64,000 nucleotides of DNA, from NCBI RefSeq assembly GCF_010915705.1, contig NZ_JAAIKE010000003.1, forward strand, positions 447,129 through 511,128, given 5' to 3'. Below are positions 1 to 8,683 of this stretch, piece by piece (the stretch's first letter is position 1; each line of letters begins with the position of its first letter). The notes under the pieces were generated by a model. That model had not been told where the DNA came from. It was given only the letters and a program-made list of their open reading frames with translations, and searched no databases. A program made the position numbers and the translations under genes. This stretch comes from Pseudotabrizicola algicola. Its GTDB lineage: Bacteria > Pseudomonadota > Alphaproteobacteria > Rhodobacterales > Rhodobacteraceae.

Positions 1-205
1 CCGTCCGCAATTCTACTTCCGCACCACCGACGTGACCGGGATGGTCCAGCTGCCGGAAGGCACCGAGATGGTGATGCCGGGCGACAACCTGAAGTTCAAC
101 GTCGAACTGATCGCCCCGATCGCAATGGAAGAAAAACTGCGCTTCGCCATCCGCGAAGGCGGCCGCACCGTCGGCGCAGGCGTGGTGTCGAAAATCATCG
201 CCTGA
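1..205 (+). CDS. tuf: Elongation factor Tu, C-terminal fragment
   Basis: The last 67 codons of EF-Tu, the GTPase that delivers aminoacyl-tRNA to the ribosome. The visible part is beta-barrel domain 3, including the family-typical stretches [13 protein letters not shown] and [12 protein letters not shown], ending in KIIA and a TGA stop. The 5' part lies outside the window. Its place just ahead of rpsJ is the usual str-to-S10 junction. Bacteria of this group often carry two tuf copies; whether this is one of two cannot be seen here. Confidence 0.97.
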   Translation, partial: RPQFYFRTTDVTGMVQLPEGTEMVMPGDNLKFNVELIAPIAMEEKLRFAIREGGRTVGAGVVSKIIA

Positions 206-230
206 GGCGGATGAAAATCATCGCCTAGGC
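191..230 (+). repeat. 13-bp direct duplication of the tuf 3' end
   Basis: The last codons and stop region of tuf (aaaatcatcgcct, 191-203) are repeated exactly at 214-226, just after the stop codon, and both copies are followed by a related purine-rich stretch. It looks like a local duplication or the scar of recombination between tuf copies. No function is evident. Confidence 0.8.
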
Positions 231-274
231 TGACGAATCGCCTTTCCAAAGGCGGTATGACAGTATAACGACGC

Positions 275-303
275 GCGGCGCGCCCGGACTCCGGGCGCGC
301 CGC
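275..303 (+). terminator. Strong tuf-rpsJ intergenic hairpin
   Basis: A perfect 13-bp GC stem (GCGGCGCGCCCGG / CCGGGCGCGCCGC) with a 3-nt loop lies between tuf and rpsJ. No T-run follows, so it may be an RNA-processing or stability hairpin or a weak terminator rather than a classical intrinsic terminator. Confidence 0.55.
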
Positions 304-371
304 AGACCATCCACAAATGTGAACCTATGGGCCGGGCATGTTGCCCCGTCTACGTTCCGAAGGAACAAGAA

Positions 372-680
372 ATGCAAGGTCAGACCATTCGCATTCGCCT
401 GAAGGCCTTCGATTACCGCGTGCTGGACGCCAGCACCCAGGAAATCGTGAACACGGCCAAACGCACGGGCGCACAGGTTCGCGGGCCGATCCCGCTGCCG
501 AACAAGATCGAGAAATTCACGGTTCTCCGTGGTCCGCACATCGACAAGAAGTCGCGCGACCAGTGGGAAATCCGCACGCACAAGCGCCTGCTCGATATCG
601 TCGATCCGACCCCGCAAACCGTGGACGCGCTGATGAAGCTCGACCTCGCTGCCGGCGTCGACGTCGAAATCAAAGTGTAA
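372..680 (+). CDS. rpsJ: 30S ribosomal protein S10
   Basis: S10 (NusE), a component of the 30S head and also an antitermination factor partner of NusB. At 102 residues it has the normal length, and it opens with [19 protein letters not shown], the conserved S10 start. An in-frame ATG at 327 would add 15 residues that do not match the family. The ATG at 372 has a purine-rich AAGGAACAAGA upstream and is preferred. It is the first gene of the S10 operon. Confidence 0.98.
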   Translation: MQGQTIRIRLKAFDYRVLDASTQEIVNTAKRTGAQVRGPIPLPNKIEKFTVLRGPHIDKKSRDQWEIRTHKRLLDIVDPTPQTVDALMKLDLAAGVDVEIKV

Positions 681-695
681 GGGGGCATGAAAGAG

Positions 696-1415
696 ATGCG
701 CTCTGGTATTATCGCCAAGAAGCTGGGCATGACCCGGCTGTTCCTCGAGGACGGCAAGCAGGTTCCGGTGACGGTTCTGCACCTCGACAAAGTGCAGGTC
801 GTGGCACAACGCACCGCTGACAAGGATGGCTACACCGCCGTCCAGCTCGGCGCTGGATCTGCCAAGGCCAAGCGGACCTCGGCTGCGATGCGCGGCCACT
901 TCGCCAAGGCGAATGTGGAGCCCAAGCGCAAGGTCGCCGAATTCCGCGTGACCCCGGATTGCCTGATCGACGTGGGTGCCGAAATCACCGCCGATCACTA
1001 TCTGGCAGGTCAGTTCGTCGACATCGCCGGAACCTCGATCGGTAAGGGTTTCGCCGGTGCGATGAAGCGCCACAACTTCGGTGGTCTGCGTGCGTCGCAC
1101 GGTGTGTCGGTCTCGCACCGTTCGCACGGGTCGACCGGCCAGTGTCAGGACCCCGGCAAGGTGTTCAAGGGCAAGAAGATGGCGGGCCATCTGGGTGCCG
1201 TTCGCGTCACCACGCAGAACCTGCAAGTGGTGCGCACCGATGCCGACCGTGGTCTGATCATGGTCAAGGGCGCGGTTCCCGGTTCCAAAGGTGGTTGGGT
1301 GACGATCAAGGACGCGGTCAAGAAAGCGGCTCCGGCCGATCTGCCGCTGCCCGCAGCCATCCGTTCCGCTGCTGCTCCGGCTGCCGAAGTGGCCGTCGAA
1401 GGGGGTGAAGCATGA
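696..1415 (+). CDS. rplC: 50S ribosomal protein L3
   Basis: L3 binds near the 3' end of 23S rRNA and helps start 50S assembly. The 239-residue product carries the typical [13 protein letters not shown] start and the central motif [18 protein letters not shown]. An upstream in-frame ATG at 687 sits only about two bases behind the AGGGGG ribosome-binding sequence; the ATG at 696 has a better 10-base spacing and the conserved N-terminus. Its stop overlaps the rplD start by 4 bp, so translation is probably coupled. Confidence 0.97.
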   Translation: MRSGIIAKKLGMTRLFLEDGKQVPVTVLHLDKVQVVAQRTADKDGYTAVQLGAGSAKAKRTSAAMRGHFAKANVEPKRKVAEFRVTPDCLIDVGAEITADHYLAGQFVDIAGTSIGKGFAGAMKRHNFGGLRASHGVSVSHRSHGSTGQCQDPGKVFKGKKMAGHLGAVRVTTQNLQVVRTDADRGLIMVKGAVPGSKGGWVTIKDAVKKAAPADLPLPAAIRSAAAPAAEVAVEGGEA

Positions 1416-2032
1416 AACTTGATGTTCTGAAACTCGACGGCGGCAAGGCCGGTTCGGTTGACCTGAACGACGACCTGTTCGGTCTGGAGCCGCGCGCAGA
1501 CATTCTGCACCGCGTGGTGCGCTGGCAGCGTGCGAAAGCACAGGCTGGCACCCATTCGACGCTGACCCGCGCCGAAGTGTCTTACTCGACCAAGAAGATC
1601 TACCGCCAAAAAGGCACCGGTGGCGCTCGCCACGGGTCGCGCAAGGCGCCGATCTTCCGCAAGGGTGGTGTGGTCAAGGGCCCGCTGCCGCGCAGCCACG
1701 CCCATGACCTGCCGAAGAAGGTGCGCGCCCTCGGGCTGCGTCACGCGCTTTCGGCCAAGGCCAAGGCGGGCGAGTTGGTGATCGTCGACACGCTGGCGAT
1801 GGCGGAAGCCAAGACCGCGATCCTGGCCAAGCAGGCCAAGGAACTCGGCTGGAAGCGCGTGCTGATCATCGACGGTGCGGCTGTGGATCAGGGCTTTGCC
1901 CTGGCTGCGCGCAACATCGAAGGGATCGACGTTCTGCCGACGATGGGCGCCAACGTCTATGACATCCTGAAGCGTGACACCCTCGTGATCACCAAAGCAG
2001 GGCTCGAAGCATTGGAGGCTCGTCTGAAATGA
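1412..2032 (+). CDS. rplD: 50S ribosomal protein L4
   Basis: L4, 206 residues, lines the polypeptide exit tunnel and in many bacteria represses its own operon. The conserved loop region [17 protein letters not shown], which reaches into 23S rRNA, is present around residues 65-81. It overlaps rplC and rplW by ATGA at both ends, so the three genes form a tightly coupled unit. S10-leader autoregulation is known in enterobacteria; nothing in this sequence proves it here. Confidence 0.98.
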   Translation: MKLDVLKLDGGKAGSVDLNDDLFGLEPRADILHRVVRWQRAKAQAGTHSTLTRAEVSYSTKKIYRQKGTGGARHGSRKAPIFRKGGVVKGPLPRSHAHDLPKKVRALGLRHALSAKAKAGELVIVDTLAMAEAKTAILAKQAKELGWKRVLIIDGAAVDQGFALAARNIEGIDVLPTMGANVYDILKRDTLVITKAGLEALEARLK

Positions 2033-2325
2033 GCGCGAAACCCCAGCACTACGACCTGATCAAGAAGCCGATCATCACCGAAAAGGCCACTCTGGCTTCG
2101 GAAAATGGCGCGGTTGTGTTTCAGGTTGCCATGGATGCGACCAAGCCGATGATCAAGGAAGCCGTCGAGGCTGTCTTTGGCGTGAAGGTGAAGGCGGTCA
2201 ACACCACCATCACCAAGGGCAAGGTCAAGCGCTTCAAGGGTCGCCCCGGCGAGCGTTCCGACAAGAAAAAGGCCTATGTTACGCTCGAAGAGGGTAACAC
2301 TATCGACGTCTCGACCGGCCTCTGA
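2029..2325 (+). CDS. rplW: 50S ribosomal protein L23
   Basis: L23, 98 residues, sits at the tunnel exit and is the docking site for trigger factor and SRP. The N-terminal [14 protein letters not shown] and the C-terminal [22 protein letters not shown] are family hallmarks. In most genomes rplB follows within a few bases. Here a terminator and an unrelated gene follow instead. Confidence 0.98.
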   Translation: MSAKPQHYDLIKKPIITEKATLASENGAVVFQVAMDATKPMIKEAVEAVFGVKVKAVNTTITKGKVKRFKGRPGERSDKKKAYVTLEEGNTIDVSTGL

Positions 2326-2344
2326 GGACTTACAATGCTAATGG

Positions 2345-2376
2345 AAGGGCCCTGTGAAAGCGGGGCCCTTTTTATT
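2345..2376 (+). terminator. Intrinsic terminator after rplW
   Basis: AAGGGCCC pairs with GGGCCCTT (8 bp, 10-nt loop), followed directly by TTTTTATTT. This is a textbook rho-independent terminator placed in the middle of what is normally one S10 operon. rplB and the genes after it would need either read-through or a new promoter. Confidence 0.85.
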
Positions 2377-2457
2377 TGATTGCTTGGAAGAAGACCTGCT
2401 TTAATAGCGAAGGCAACTTAGCATTTAAACAGTCACCTGCAGAAAGTTTTCATAGCA

Positions 2458-3027
2458 ATGGAAAGTGGTTCTATCGCTTTTGAGTTGATGGCTCTGGAGC
2501 TACAGACTGCGGTCGAAGAGCTGAACTCCGAAGGCGCTCGCTTGTTCCAGGCGTCGAGATACCCTGAGGCCAAGGAGTTGTCCGACAGGGGAGCTGCCCT
2601 GCAGGGGTTCTGTGCAAAGGTCAGAGCACTGTCTGAGGAATGGGGAACGACCTTTGCTGCAGAAGTTAAAGCGGCACCCGCCTCGTCTGTGGCACTCGAT
2701 ACCACTCGGAAAATCCTGTCTGCATCGAAGTCATCCAAAACTGGCCTTCTGGTTCGGTTTCCTGATGGCACAGTCATAGCCGAAGCGAAAGCAGCCGAAA
2801 CTCTGGCAAAAGCAGTTGAGAAAATCGGCTTCGGTGAGGTCGAGAAATTAGGGGTCTTGGTGAATGGCGAAAATCTTGTCTCCCGTAAGCCATCCCAACG
2901 ATACAGTGACACGAAGCGGGGAGCTTTCTACATCAAGACCCATAGTAGCACCGAGCAGAAGAAAAAGAATCTCGATCGTATCTCTGATGCGCTTCAACTG
3001 GGGCTTTCTGTCTCAATTGTCTCCTGA
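2458..3027 (+). CDS. Unknown 189-aa protein inserted in the S10 operon
   Basis: I do not recognise a named family. The N-terminal half (residues 1-85) is helical and charged, rich in Glu and Ala. The C-terminal half has a clear pattern: VRFPDGTVI, then an alpha-helical AETLAKAVEKIGFGEVEKLG, LVSRKP, a Tyr-containing turn, GAFYIKTHSSTEQKKKNL and a final hydrophobic strand. I recall this FPDG...IG...LVS...THSST-K layout as a small winged-helix-like module in scattered bacterial accessory proteins, but cannot name it with confidence. The ribosome-binding site is weak; an internal ATG at 2488 is an alternative start. Base composition is visibly lower in GC than the flanking ribosomal genes, which suggests acquisition. 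Confidence 0.75.
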   Translation: MESGSIAFELMALELQTAVEELNSEGARLFQASRYPEAKELSDRGAALQGFCAKVRALSEEWGTTFAAEVKAAPASSVALDTTRKILSASKSSKTGLLVRFPDGTVIAEAKAAETLAKAVEKIGFGEVEKLGVLVNGENLVSRKPSQRYSDTKRGAFYIKTHSSTEQKKKNLDRISDALQLGLSVSIVS

Positions 3028-3135
3028 AAGTGTTAGCAGACTTAACTCATTGGCTTTGTTTCTTGGCACTCGCCCTGCCACGCTGCATTGGTCTTGACGC
3101 CACATGTTACCTCGCTTACACGAGCCCATCGGTCT

Positions 3136-3170
3136 AGCCCCGGGATTCGTTCCGGGGCTTAGCCTTTGTT
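3136..3170 (+). terminator. Terminator-like hairpin after the inserted gene
   Basis: AGCCCCGG pairs with CCGGGGCT (8 bp, 8-nt loop). The tail TAGCCTTTGTT is only moderately T-rich, so termination may be partial. Confidence 0.6.
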
Positions 3171-3195
3171 ATACCGATACTGGTATTTCTCCAAT

Positions 3196-3243
3196 CGGGG
3201 ACCTTCGGGGCCCTATAAGCCGGGGACCTTCGGGGCCCTATAA
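3196..3243 (+). repeat. Tandem 25-bp repeat upstream of rplB
   Basis: The 23-base unit cggggaccttcggggccctataa occurs at 3196-3218 and again, identical, at 3221-3243, a period of 25 bp. Each unit can fold into a short imperfect GGG/CCC hairpin and ends in TATAA; the second copy reads TATAAT. The spacing is about 2.5 helical turns. Confidence 0.9.
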
Positions 3244-3290
3244 TTCGGGTCTGACCCATCAGACCCTCTAGCTGACGGAAGACAGAGAGC

Positions 3291-4130
3291 ATGGCACTCA
3301 AGTCGTATAAACCGACGACGCCTGGCCAACGCGGGTTGGTTCTGATCGACCGTTCGGAGCTGTGGAAAGGACGCCCGGTCAAGGGCCTTGTAGAAGGCTT
3401 GACCAAGACGGGTGGACGGAACAACACCGGACGTGTCACGATGTGGCACAAGGGCGGCGGCGCAAAGCGCCTGTACCGCATTGTGGATTTCAAGCGTCGT
3501 AAATTCGACATCGCAGCGGTCGTCGAGCGGATCGAATACGATCCGAACCGCACCGCCTTCATCGCCCTTGTGAAATACGCAGATGGCGAACTTTCCTACA
3601 TCCTCGCTCCGCAGCGCCTCGCTGTTGGCGACAGCGTGATCGCTGGTGCCAAGACCGACGTGAAGCCGGGCAACGCCATGCCGTTCTCGGGCATGCCGAT
3701 CGGGACCATTGTTCACAACGTCGAGATGAAGCCCGGCAAGGGCGGTCAGATCGCACGTGCGGCTGGCACCTATGCCCAGTTCGTCGGTCGTGACGGTGGC
3801 TATGCGCAGATCCGCCTGTCCTCGGGCGAACTGCGTCTGGTGCGTCAGGAATGCATGGCCACCATCGGTGCCGTGTCGAACGCTGACCATTCCAACCAGA
3901 ACCTCGGCAAGGCAGGCCGCAAGCGCCACATGGGCGTGCGTCCGACCGTTCGCGGCGTCGCGATGAACCCGATCGACCACCCGCACGGTGGTGGTGAAGG
4001 CCGGACCTCTGGTGGCCGTCACCCGGTTACCCCGTGGGGCAAGGGCACCAAGGGCAACCGCACCCGGTCGAACAAAGAGACGGACAAGTACATTCTCCGC
4101 TCGCGTCACGCCAAGAAAAAGGGCCGCTAA
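3291..4130 (+). CDS. rplB: 50S ribosomal protein L2
   Basis: L2, 279 residues, is a core protein next to the peptidyl-transferase centre. The conserved [20 protein letters not shown] segment, with the family-invariant histidine needed for peptidyl-transferase activity, is seen near residues 223-242. The basic C-terminus [20 protein letters not shown] is normal. It is the first gene of the block rplB-rpsS-rplV-rpsC-rplP. Confidence 0.98.
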   Translation: MALKSYKPTTPGQRGLVLIDRSELWKGRPVKGLVEGLTKTGGRNNTGRVTMWHKGGGAKRLYRIVDFKRRKFDIAAVVERIEYDPNRTAFIALVKYADGELSYILAPQRLAVGDSVIAGAKTDVKPGNAMPFSGMPIGTIVHNVEMKPGKGGQIARAAGTYAQFVGRDGGYAQIRLSSGELRLVRQECMATIGAVSNADHSNQNLGKAGRKRHMGVRPTVRGVAMNPIDHPHGGGEGRTSGGRHPVTPWGKGTKGNRTRSNKETDKYILRSRHAKKKGR

Positions 4131-4133
4131 TCC

Positions 4134-4412
4134 ATGTCACGTTCCATTTGGAAAGGCCCGTTCGTCGATGGCTATGTCCTGAAAAAGGCAGAAGCCTCGC
4201 GCGCCTCGGGCAAAAGCGAAGTGATCAAGATCTGGTCGCGCCGCTCCACCATCCTGCCGCAGTTCGTCGGTCTGACTTTTGGCGTCTATAACGGCCACAA
4301 GCACATTCCGGTTGCGGTTACCGAAGAAATGATCGGCCAGAAGTTCGGTGAATATTCGCCGACGCGGACCTATTACGGTCACGCCGCCGACAAAAAAGCC
4401 AAGAGGAAGTAA
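4134..4412 (+). CDS. rpsS: 30S ribosomal protein S19
   Basis: S19, 92 residues, forms a complex with S13 in the 30S head close to the A and P sites. It starts [20 protein letters not shown] and ends with the usual basic tail. It lies 3 bp after rplB and 3 bp before rplV, with the ribosome-binding sequence AGAGGAAG for rplV inside its own 3' end. Confidence 0.98.
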   Translation: MSRSIWKGPFVDGYVLKKAEASRASGKSEVIKIWSRRSTILPQFVGLTFGVYNGHKHIPVAVTEEMIGQKFGEYSPTRTYYGHAADKKAKRK

Positions 4413-4415
4413 GCC

Positions 4416-4796
4416 ATGGGTAAGGAAAAGAATCCGCGCCGCGTGGCGGACAACGAAGCTATGGCGATCAGCCGTATGCTGCGCACCTCGCCGCAGAAGC
4501 TCAACCTGGTTGCCGGCCTGATCCGCGGCAAGAAGGTTGAGAAGGCGCTGGCCGACCTGACCTTCTCGAAGCGCCGCATCGCCGGCGACGTCAAGAAGTG
4601 CCTGCAGTCCGCGATTGCCAATGCCGAGAACAACCACGGCCTCGACGTCGACAGCCTGGTGGTTGCCGAAGCCTGGTGTGGCAAGAACCTTGTGATGAAG
4701 CGTGGCCGTCCGCGGGCGCGTGGCCGGTTCGGCAAGATCATGAAGCCGTTCTCTGAAATCACCATCAAGGTTCGTCAGTCCGGGGAGTCGGCATAA
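4416..4796 (+). CDS. rplV: 50S ribosomal protein L22
   Basis: L22, 126 residues, extends a beta-hairpin into the exit tunnel; mutations there cause macrolide resistance in other bacteria. The hairpin tip segment [14 protein letters not shown] is seen near residues 94-107. Its stop codon overlaps the rpsC start by one base (TAATG). Confidence 0.98.
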   Translation: MGKEKNPRRVADNEAMAISRMLRTSPQKLNLVAGLIRGKKVEKALADLTFSKRRIAGDVKKCLQSAIANAENNHGLDVDSLVVAEAWCGKNLVMKRGRPRARGRFGKIMKPFSEITIKVRQSGESA

Positions 4797-5512
4797 TGGG
4801 ACAGAAGGTTAACCCGATCGGGATGCGCCTCCAGGTCAACCGCACCTGGGACAGCCGCTGGTTCGCCGAGTCGAAAGACTATGGCAACCTGCTGCTGGAA
4901 GACCTGCGCATGCGTGAATTCATTCACGAGGAAGCCAAGCAGGCCGGCATCAGCAAGGTGATCATCGAGCGTCCCCACAAGAAGTGCCGTGTGACCATTC
5001 ACGCTGCACGTCCGGGCGTGATCATCGGCAAGAAAGGCGCAGACATCGAAACCCTGCGCAAGAAGCTGTCGGCCTTCACCAAGTCGGAACTGCACCTGAA
5101 CATCGTCGAAGTCCGCAAGCCCGAGCTTGACGCCCAGCTGGTGGCCGAGTCGATCGCCCAGCAGATGGAACGCCGGGTGTCTTTCCGCCGTGCCATGAAG
5201 CGCGGCGTGCAGAACGCCATGCGTATCGGCGCCCTCGGGATCCGGGTGAACGTTGCCGGCCGTCTGGGTGGCGCGGAAATCGCACGGACCGAATGGTACC
5301 GCGAAGGCCGCGTGCCGCTGCACACGCTGCGCGCCGACATTGACTATGCCCTGTCCGAAGCTTCGACCCCTTACGGGATCATCGGGGTGAAGGTCTGGAT
5401 CTTCAAAGGCGAAATCCTTGAGCATGATCCGCAAGCGCATGACCGCCGTCACGCAGAAGCACAGGAAGGCGCGGCTCCGCGTCAACCTCGTCGCGACCGC
5501 GAACGCGCGTAA
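4796..5512 (+). CDS. rpsC: 30S ribosomal protein S3
   Basis: S3, 238 residues, lines the mRNA entry channel. It has an N-terminal KH domain with the GKKG loop in the segment [18 protein letters not shown] (residues 75-92) and the conserved [16 protein letters not shown] in the C-terminal domain. The tail after residue 215 is Arg- and Glu-rich, which is variable in the family. It is followed 14 bp later by rplP. Confidence 0.98.
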   Translation: MGQKVNPIGMRLQVNRTWDSRWFAESKDYGNLLLEDLRMREFIHEEAKQAGISKVIIERPHKKCRVTIHAARPGVIIGKKGADIETLRKKLSAFTKSELHLNIVEVRKPELDAQLVAESIAQQMERRVSFRRAMKRGVQNAMRIGALGIRVNVAGRLGGAEIARTEWYREGRVPLHTLRADIDYALSEASTPYGIIGVKVWIFKGEILEHDPQAHDRRHAEAQEGAAPRQPRRDRERA

Positions 5513-5526
5513 GGGAGTATTGAAAG

Positions 5527-5940
5527 ATGCTGCAACCGAAACGGACTAAGTTCCGCAAACAGCACAAGGGCCGTATCCACGGCGAGGCCAAGGGCGGCTT
5601 TTTGCTGAACTTCGGCTCCTTCGCGCTGAAGGCGACGGAACCGGAGCGTGTGACCGCGCGCCAGATCGAAGCGGCCCGCCGCGCGATCACCCGCCACATG
5701 AAGCGTCAGGGTCGTGTCTGGATCCGCATTTTCCCGGATGTGCCGGTGTCGTCGAAGCCGACCGAAGTGCGTATGGGTAAAGGTAAGGGTTCGGTCGATT
5801 ACTGGGCAGCCAAGGTGAAACCTGGCCGCATCATGTTCGAGATCGACGGCGTGTCGGAAGTCATCGCCCGCGAGGCCCTGCGCCTTGGCGCGATGAAGCT
5901 TCCGGTGCTGACCCGCGTGGTCGCCCGCGAAGACTGGTAA
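5527..5940 (+). CDS. rplP: 50S ribosomal protein L16
   Basis: L16, 137 residues, organises the A-site side of the 50S subunit. The start [19 protein letters not shown] and the segment [21 protein letters not shown] (rough residues 79-99) are diagnostic. In most bacteria rpmC overlaps or abuts rplP; here a 238-bp gap with a palindrome and a terminator intervenes. Confidence 0.98.
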   Translation: MLQPKRTKFRKQHKGRIHGEAKGGFLLNFGSFALKATEPERVTARQIEAARRAITRHMKRQGRVWIRIFPDVPVSSKPTEVRMGKGKGSVDYWAAKVKPGRIMFEIDGVSEVIAREALRLGAMKLPVLTRVVAREDW

Positions 5941-5948
5941 AGACAGGT

Positions 5949-5976
5949 GTAGGGTGCGTGCGAGCACGCACCCTAC
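5949..5976 (+). repeat. REP-like palindrome, copy 1
   Basis: Perfect inverted repeat: arm GTAGGGTGCGTGC, 2-nt loop GA, arm GCACGCACCCTAC. The same element occurs at 10374-10401 and 15865-15892. It sits 8 bp after the rplP stop and 9 bp before a terminator. Confidence 0.95.
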
Positions 5977-5985
5977 GCGGCACTG

Positions 5986-6015
5986 GCCCCTGCCGGAAAC
6001 GGCGGGGGCTTTTCT
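5986..6015 (+). terminator. Intrinsic terminator after rplP
   Basis: GCCCCTGCCG pairs with CGGCGGGGGC (10 bp including one G-T pair) around a GAAA tetraloop, followed by TTTTCTGTT. Stable stem, tetraloop and T-tract make this a confident terminator. rpmC and the genes behind it therefore probably have their own promoter in 6016-6178. Confidence 0.85.
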
Positions 6016-6178
6016 GTTCCGGCGTGATTGTGCTTGCCATCCGCCTCCCCCCCCTGTAATGGGACGCATCCTGCGGTTCCGGGGCGACTCGGAATCGACG
6101 GTTTATCATTGATCCACCGGGTTCAAGGTTACCCTGCATGTGCCGGGGCCTTCTGGTGATTGAGAAAAGGAACACGGC

Positions 6179-6379
6179 ATGAAAGCCGAAGAACTCCGGG
6201 GCAAGACCCCCGATCAGCTGCGCGACCAGCTCGTCGCCCTGAAAAAGGAAGCCTTCAACCTGCGCTTCCAGGCCGCCACGAACCAGCTTGAGAACACCGC
6301 GCGCATGCGCGCTGTCCGTCGGGATGCAGCACGCGTGCTGACCGTTCTCAACCAAAAAGCCGCCGAAGCGGCGAAGTAA
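6179..6379 (+). CDS. rpmC: 50S ribosomal protein L29
   Basis: L29, 66 residues, is a two-helix protein near the tunnel exit beside L23. The segments [26 protein letters not shown] and the C-terminal [12 protein letters not shown] fit the family. The start has an AGAAAAGGAA ribosome-binding sequence. It heads the unit rpmC-rpsQ-rplN-rplX-rplE-rpsN-rpsH-rplF-rplR-rpsE-rpmD. A possible promoter is TTGCCA (6034-6039) with TAATGG (6057-6062), which is weak. Confidence 0.97.
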   Translation: MKAEELRGKTPDQLRDQLVALKKEAFNLRFQAATNQLENTARMRAVRRDAARVLTVLNQKAAEAAK

Positions 6380-6389
6380 GAGGTTTATC

Positions 6390-6623
6390 ATGCCCAAGCG
6401 TATCCTTTCAGGCGTCGTGACCTCGGACAAGAACGAACAGACCATCACGGTTCTGGTCGAGCGTCGCTTCAAGCACCCGCTGCTGCAAAAGACCGTGCGT
6501 AAGTCCAAGAAATACCGGGCTCACGACGAGAACAACCAGTTCAAGGTTGGTGACACCGTCCGCATCGAGGAATGTGCACCGATTTCGAAAACCAAGCGTT
6601 GGACGGTTGTTGTTTCGGCCTGA
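6390..6623 (+). CDS. rpsQ: 30S ribosomal protein S17
   Basis: S17, 77 residues, an OB-fold primary 16S rRNA-binding protein. It starts [18 protein letters not shown] and holds the conserved [19 protein letters not shown] near the C-terminus. It lies 10 bp after rpmC. An 81-bp spacer without a gene separates it from rplN. Confidence 0.98.
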   Translation: MPKRILSGVVTSDKNEQTITVLVERRFKHPLLQKTVRKSKKYRAHDENNQFKVGDTVRIEECAPISKTKRWTVVVSA

Positions 6624-6704
6624 GGCCGTCAGCACGCGTTCTGCGATAATCGAAACCCTGGGGCATCACCTGCATGATCGTCCCCAAAGGTCGGGAGAAA
6701 CCAA

Positions 6705-7073
6705 ATGATCCAGATGCAGACCAATCTGGATGTAGCTGACAACTCCGGCGCTCGCCGAGTTCAGTGCATCAAGGTTCTGGGCGGTTCGCACCGCCGCTAT
6801 GCATCCGTGGGCGACATCATCGTGGTGTCGGTCAAGGAAGCTATTCCGAAAGGCCGTGTGAAGAAGGGCGACGTGCGTAAAGCCGTTGTCGTGCGCACCG
6901 CCAAGGAAGTTCGCCGCGAAGACGGCACCGCCATCCGCTTTGACCGCAATGCCGCTGTCATCCTGAACAACCAGGGTGAACCCGTCGGCACGCGTATCTT
7001 CGGGCCGGTCGTGCGTGAACTGCGCGCCAAGAACTTCATGAAGATCATCTCGCTGGCTCCGGAGGTGCTCTGA
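6705..7073 (+). CDS. rplN: 50S ribosomal protein L14
   Basis: L14, 122 residues (the standard length), forms an intersubunit bridge and is the docking site for the silencing factor RsfS. It begins [19 protein letters not shown] and ends [10 protein letters not shown] as in other bacteria. A CGGGAGAAACC ribosome-binding sequence precedes the ATG. Its stop overlaps the rplX start by one base. Confidence 0.98.
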   Translation: MIQMQTNLDVADNSGARRVQCIKVLGGSHRRYASVGDIIVVSVKEAIPKGRVKKGDVRKAVVVRTAKEVRREDGTAIRFDRNAAVILNNQGEPVGTRIFGPVVRELRAKNFMKIISLAPEVL

Positions 7074-7378
7074 TGGCTGCGAAACTCAAAAAGGGTGACA
7101 CCGTCATCGTTCTGACCGGCAAGGACAAGGGCAAGAAGGGCGAGATCTCGTCCGTCAACCCGACCGCCAACAAAGCCGTGGTCGAGGGCCTGAACGTCGC
7201 CATCCGTCACACCAAGCAATCTGCTGGCTCGCAAGGCGGCCGCGTGGCCAAGTCCATGCCGATCGACCTGTCGAACCTGGCAATCGTGGACAAGAACGGC
7301 AAACCCACCCGCGTCGGCTTCCGTATGGACGGTGACAAGAAGGTGCGTTTCGCCAAGACCACAGGGGATGCGATCTGA
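7073..7378 (+). CDS. rplX: 50S ribosomal protein L24
   Basis: L24, 101 residues, an assembly initiator that binds the 5' end of 23S rRNA. The KOW motif is in [20 protein letters not shown] (residues 4-23), followed by the [10 protein letters not shown] segment typical of the C-terminus. One-base overlaps with rplN and rplE point to translational coupling. Confidence 0.98.
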   Translation: MAAKLKKGDTVIVLTGKDKGKKGEISSVNPTANKAVVEGLNVAIRHTKQSAGSQGGRVAKSMPIDLSNLAIVDKNGKPTRVGFRMDGDKKVRFAKTTGDAI

Positions 7379-7938
7379 TGCTGGACGCTGCTCAATACAC
7401 CCCGCGCCTCAAGGCGGAATACGTCTCCAAGGTGCGCGCGGCTCTGAAAGAAGAGTTCGCCTACAAGAACGACATGCAGATCCCCAAGCTTGAGAAGATC
7501 GTTCTCAACATGGGCGTCGGCGAAGCGGTCAAGGACACCAAGAAGGTGAAGCAGGCCGCCGAGGAACTGTCGCAGATTGCCGGTCAGAAGGCTGTCATCA
7601 CCCATGCCAAGAAGTCGATTGCCGGCTTCCGCGTGCGGGAACTGATGCCGCTGGGTTGCAAGGTCACGCTGCGCGGCGACAAGATGTATGAATTCTTGGA
7701 CCGTCTGATCAACGTCGCTCTGCCCCGCGTCCGCGACTTCCGCGGCGTGAAAGGCACCTCGTTCGACGGCCGTGGCAACTATGCCATGGGCTTGAAAGAG
7801 CACATCGTGTTCCCGGAAATCAACTTCGACAAGGTCGATGAAGTTCTGGGTATGGACATCATCATCTGCACGACCGCGAAATCCGATGCGGAAGCCAAGG
7901 CGCTGTTGAAGCATTTCAACATGCCCTTCACGTCGTAA
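7378..7938 (+). CDS. rplE: 50S ribosomal protein L5
   Basis: L5, 186 residues, binds 5S rRNA with L18 in the central protuberance. Family segments include [46 protein letters not shown] and [11 protein letters not shown]. It ends with the usual [15 protein letters not shown]. An 18-bp spacer with GAGGAACCAGAG leads to rpsN. Confidence 0.98.
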   Translation: MLDAAQYTPRLKAEYVSKVRAALKEEFAYKNDMQIPKLEKIVLNMGVGEAVKDTKKVKQAAEELSQIAGQKAVITHAKKSIAGFRVRELMPLGCKVTLRGDKMYEFLDRLINVALPRVRDFRGVKGTSFDGRGNYAMGLKEHIVFPEINFDKVDEVLGMDIIICTTAKSDAEAKALLKHFNMPFTS

Positions 7939-7956
7939 GCGCGAGGAACCAGAGTT

Positions 7957-8262
7957 ATGGCAAAAAAATCCATGGTGAACCGCGAAGTGAAGCGCGCCAA
8001 GCTGGTGAAGCAGTATGCTTCCAAGCGCGCGTCGCTCAAGGCGGTGATCGAAGACCAAACCAAGCCGATGGACGAGCGTTTCGGCGCGACCCTGAAGCTG
8101 GCACAACTGCCCCGCAACTCGTCGGCAACGCGGCTTCACAACCGCTGCCAGCTGACGGGCCGTCCGCATGCTTACTACCGTAAGCTGAAACTGTCGCGGA
8201 TCATGCTGCGTGAACTGGCCTCGTTCGGCCAGATCCCGGGCATGGTCAAGTCCAGCTGGTAA
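7957..8262 (+). CDS. rpsN: 30S ribosomal protein S14
   Basis: S14, 101 residues, of the long zinc-free form: the CxxC pairs of the short zinc-binding form are absent, and only the single Cys in [15 protein letters not shown] is seen. This is the usual form in alphaproteobacteria. It ends with LPGMVKSSW-like IPGMVKSSW, the canonical C-terminus. Confidence 0.98.
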   Translation: MAKKSMVNREVKRAKLVKQYASKRASLKAVIEDQTKPMDERFGATLKLAQLPRNSSATRLHNRCQLTGRPHAYYRKLKLSRIMLRELASFGQIPGMVKSSW

Positions 8263-8274
8263 GGGAGAGCAGAC

Positions 8275-8673
8275 ATGCCTGTGAATGATCCTATCGGCGA
8301 TATGCTGACCCGTATCCGCAACTCTCAGATGCGCGGCAAATCCACTGTCTCGACCCCGGCGTCCACGCTGCGCGGCCGTGTTCTAGATGTGCTTCTGTCC
8401 GAGGGCTATATCCGCGGTTACGAAAAGAACCCGACCGCCAACGGTCAGGGCGAATTCGTGATCTCGCTCAAGTACTACGAAGGCACCCCCGTGATCCGCG
8501 AAATCAAGCGCGTGTCGAAGCCGGGCCGCCGTGTGTACATGGGCGTCAAGGACATCCCGTCGGTCCGCAATGGCCTGGGTGTCTCGATTGTGTCGACGCC
8601 CAAGGGCGTCATGTCCGATGCAGCTGCACGCTCCGCCAATGTTGGCGGCGAAGTGCTCTGCACCGTATTCTGA
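8275..8673 (+). CDS. rpsH: 30S ribosomal protein S8
   Basis: S8, 132 residues, a primary 16S rRNA-binding protein that in E. coli also represses the spc operon through an rplE mRNA site. It starts [19 protein letters not shown] and holds the conserved [10 protein letters not shown] and [16 protein letters not shown], ending GGEVLCTVF. The stop is followed by GAGGAGG for rplF. Confidence 0.98.
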   Translation: MPVNDPIGDMLTRIRNSQMRGKSTVSTPASTLRGRVLDVLLSEGYIRGYEKNPTANGQGEFVISLKYYEGTPVIREIKRVSKPGRRVYMGVKDIPSVRNGLGVSIVSTPKGVMSDAAARSANVGGEVLCTVF

Positions 8674-8683
8674 GGAGGGTGCA

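Larger units (their letters stand above)
3028..3290 (+). promoter_or_regulatory. rplB leader region, probable restart of transcription
   Basis: This 263-bp gene-free stretch separates the inserted gene from rplB. It holds a terminator-like hairpin (3136-3160), a tandem 25-bp repeat and an exact TATAAT at 3238-3243. No convincing -35 element stands 16-18 bp upstream of it. Because two terminator-like structures precede rplB, a promoter here is expected; which bases serve is inference. Confidence 0.4.

Noticed and set aside
225-1541. Long minus-strand reading of 438 codons across rpsJ-rplC
   Set aside because: It is the antisense shadow of high-GC ribosomal genes; composition is His/Arg-rich and there is no ribosome-binding site or family pattern.
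3131-3170. Possible tRNA remnant around the GCCCCGG hairpin
   Set aside because: The TTCGTTCC resembles a T-loop, but no other tRNA arm can be built around it.
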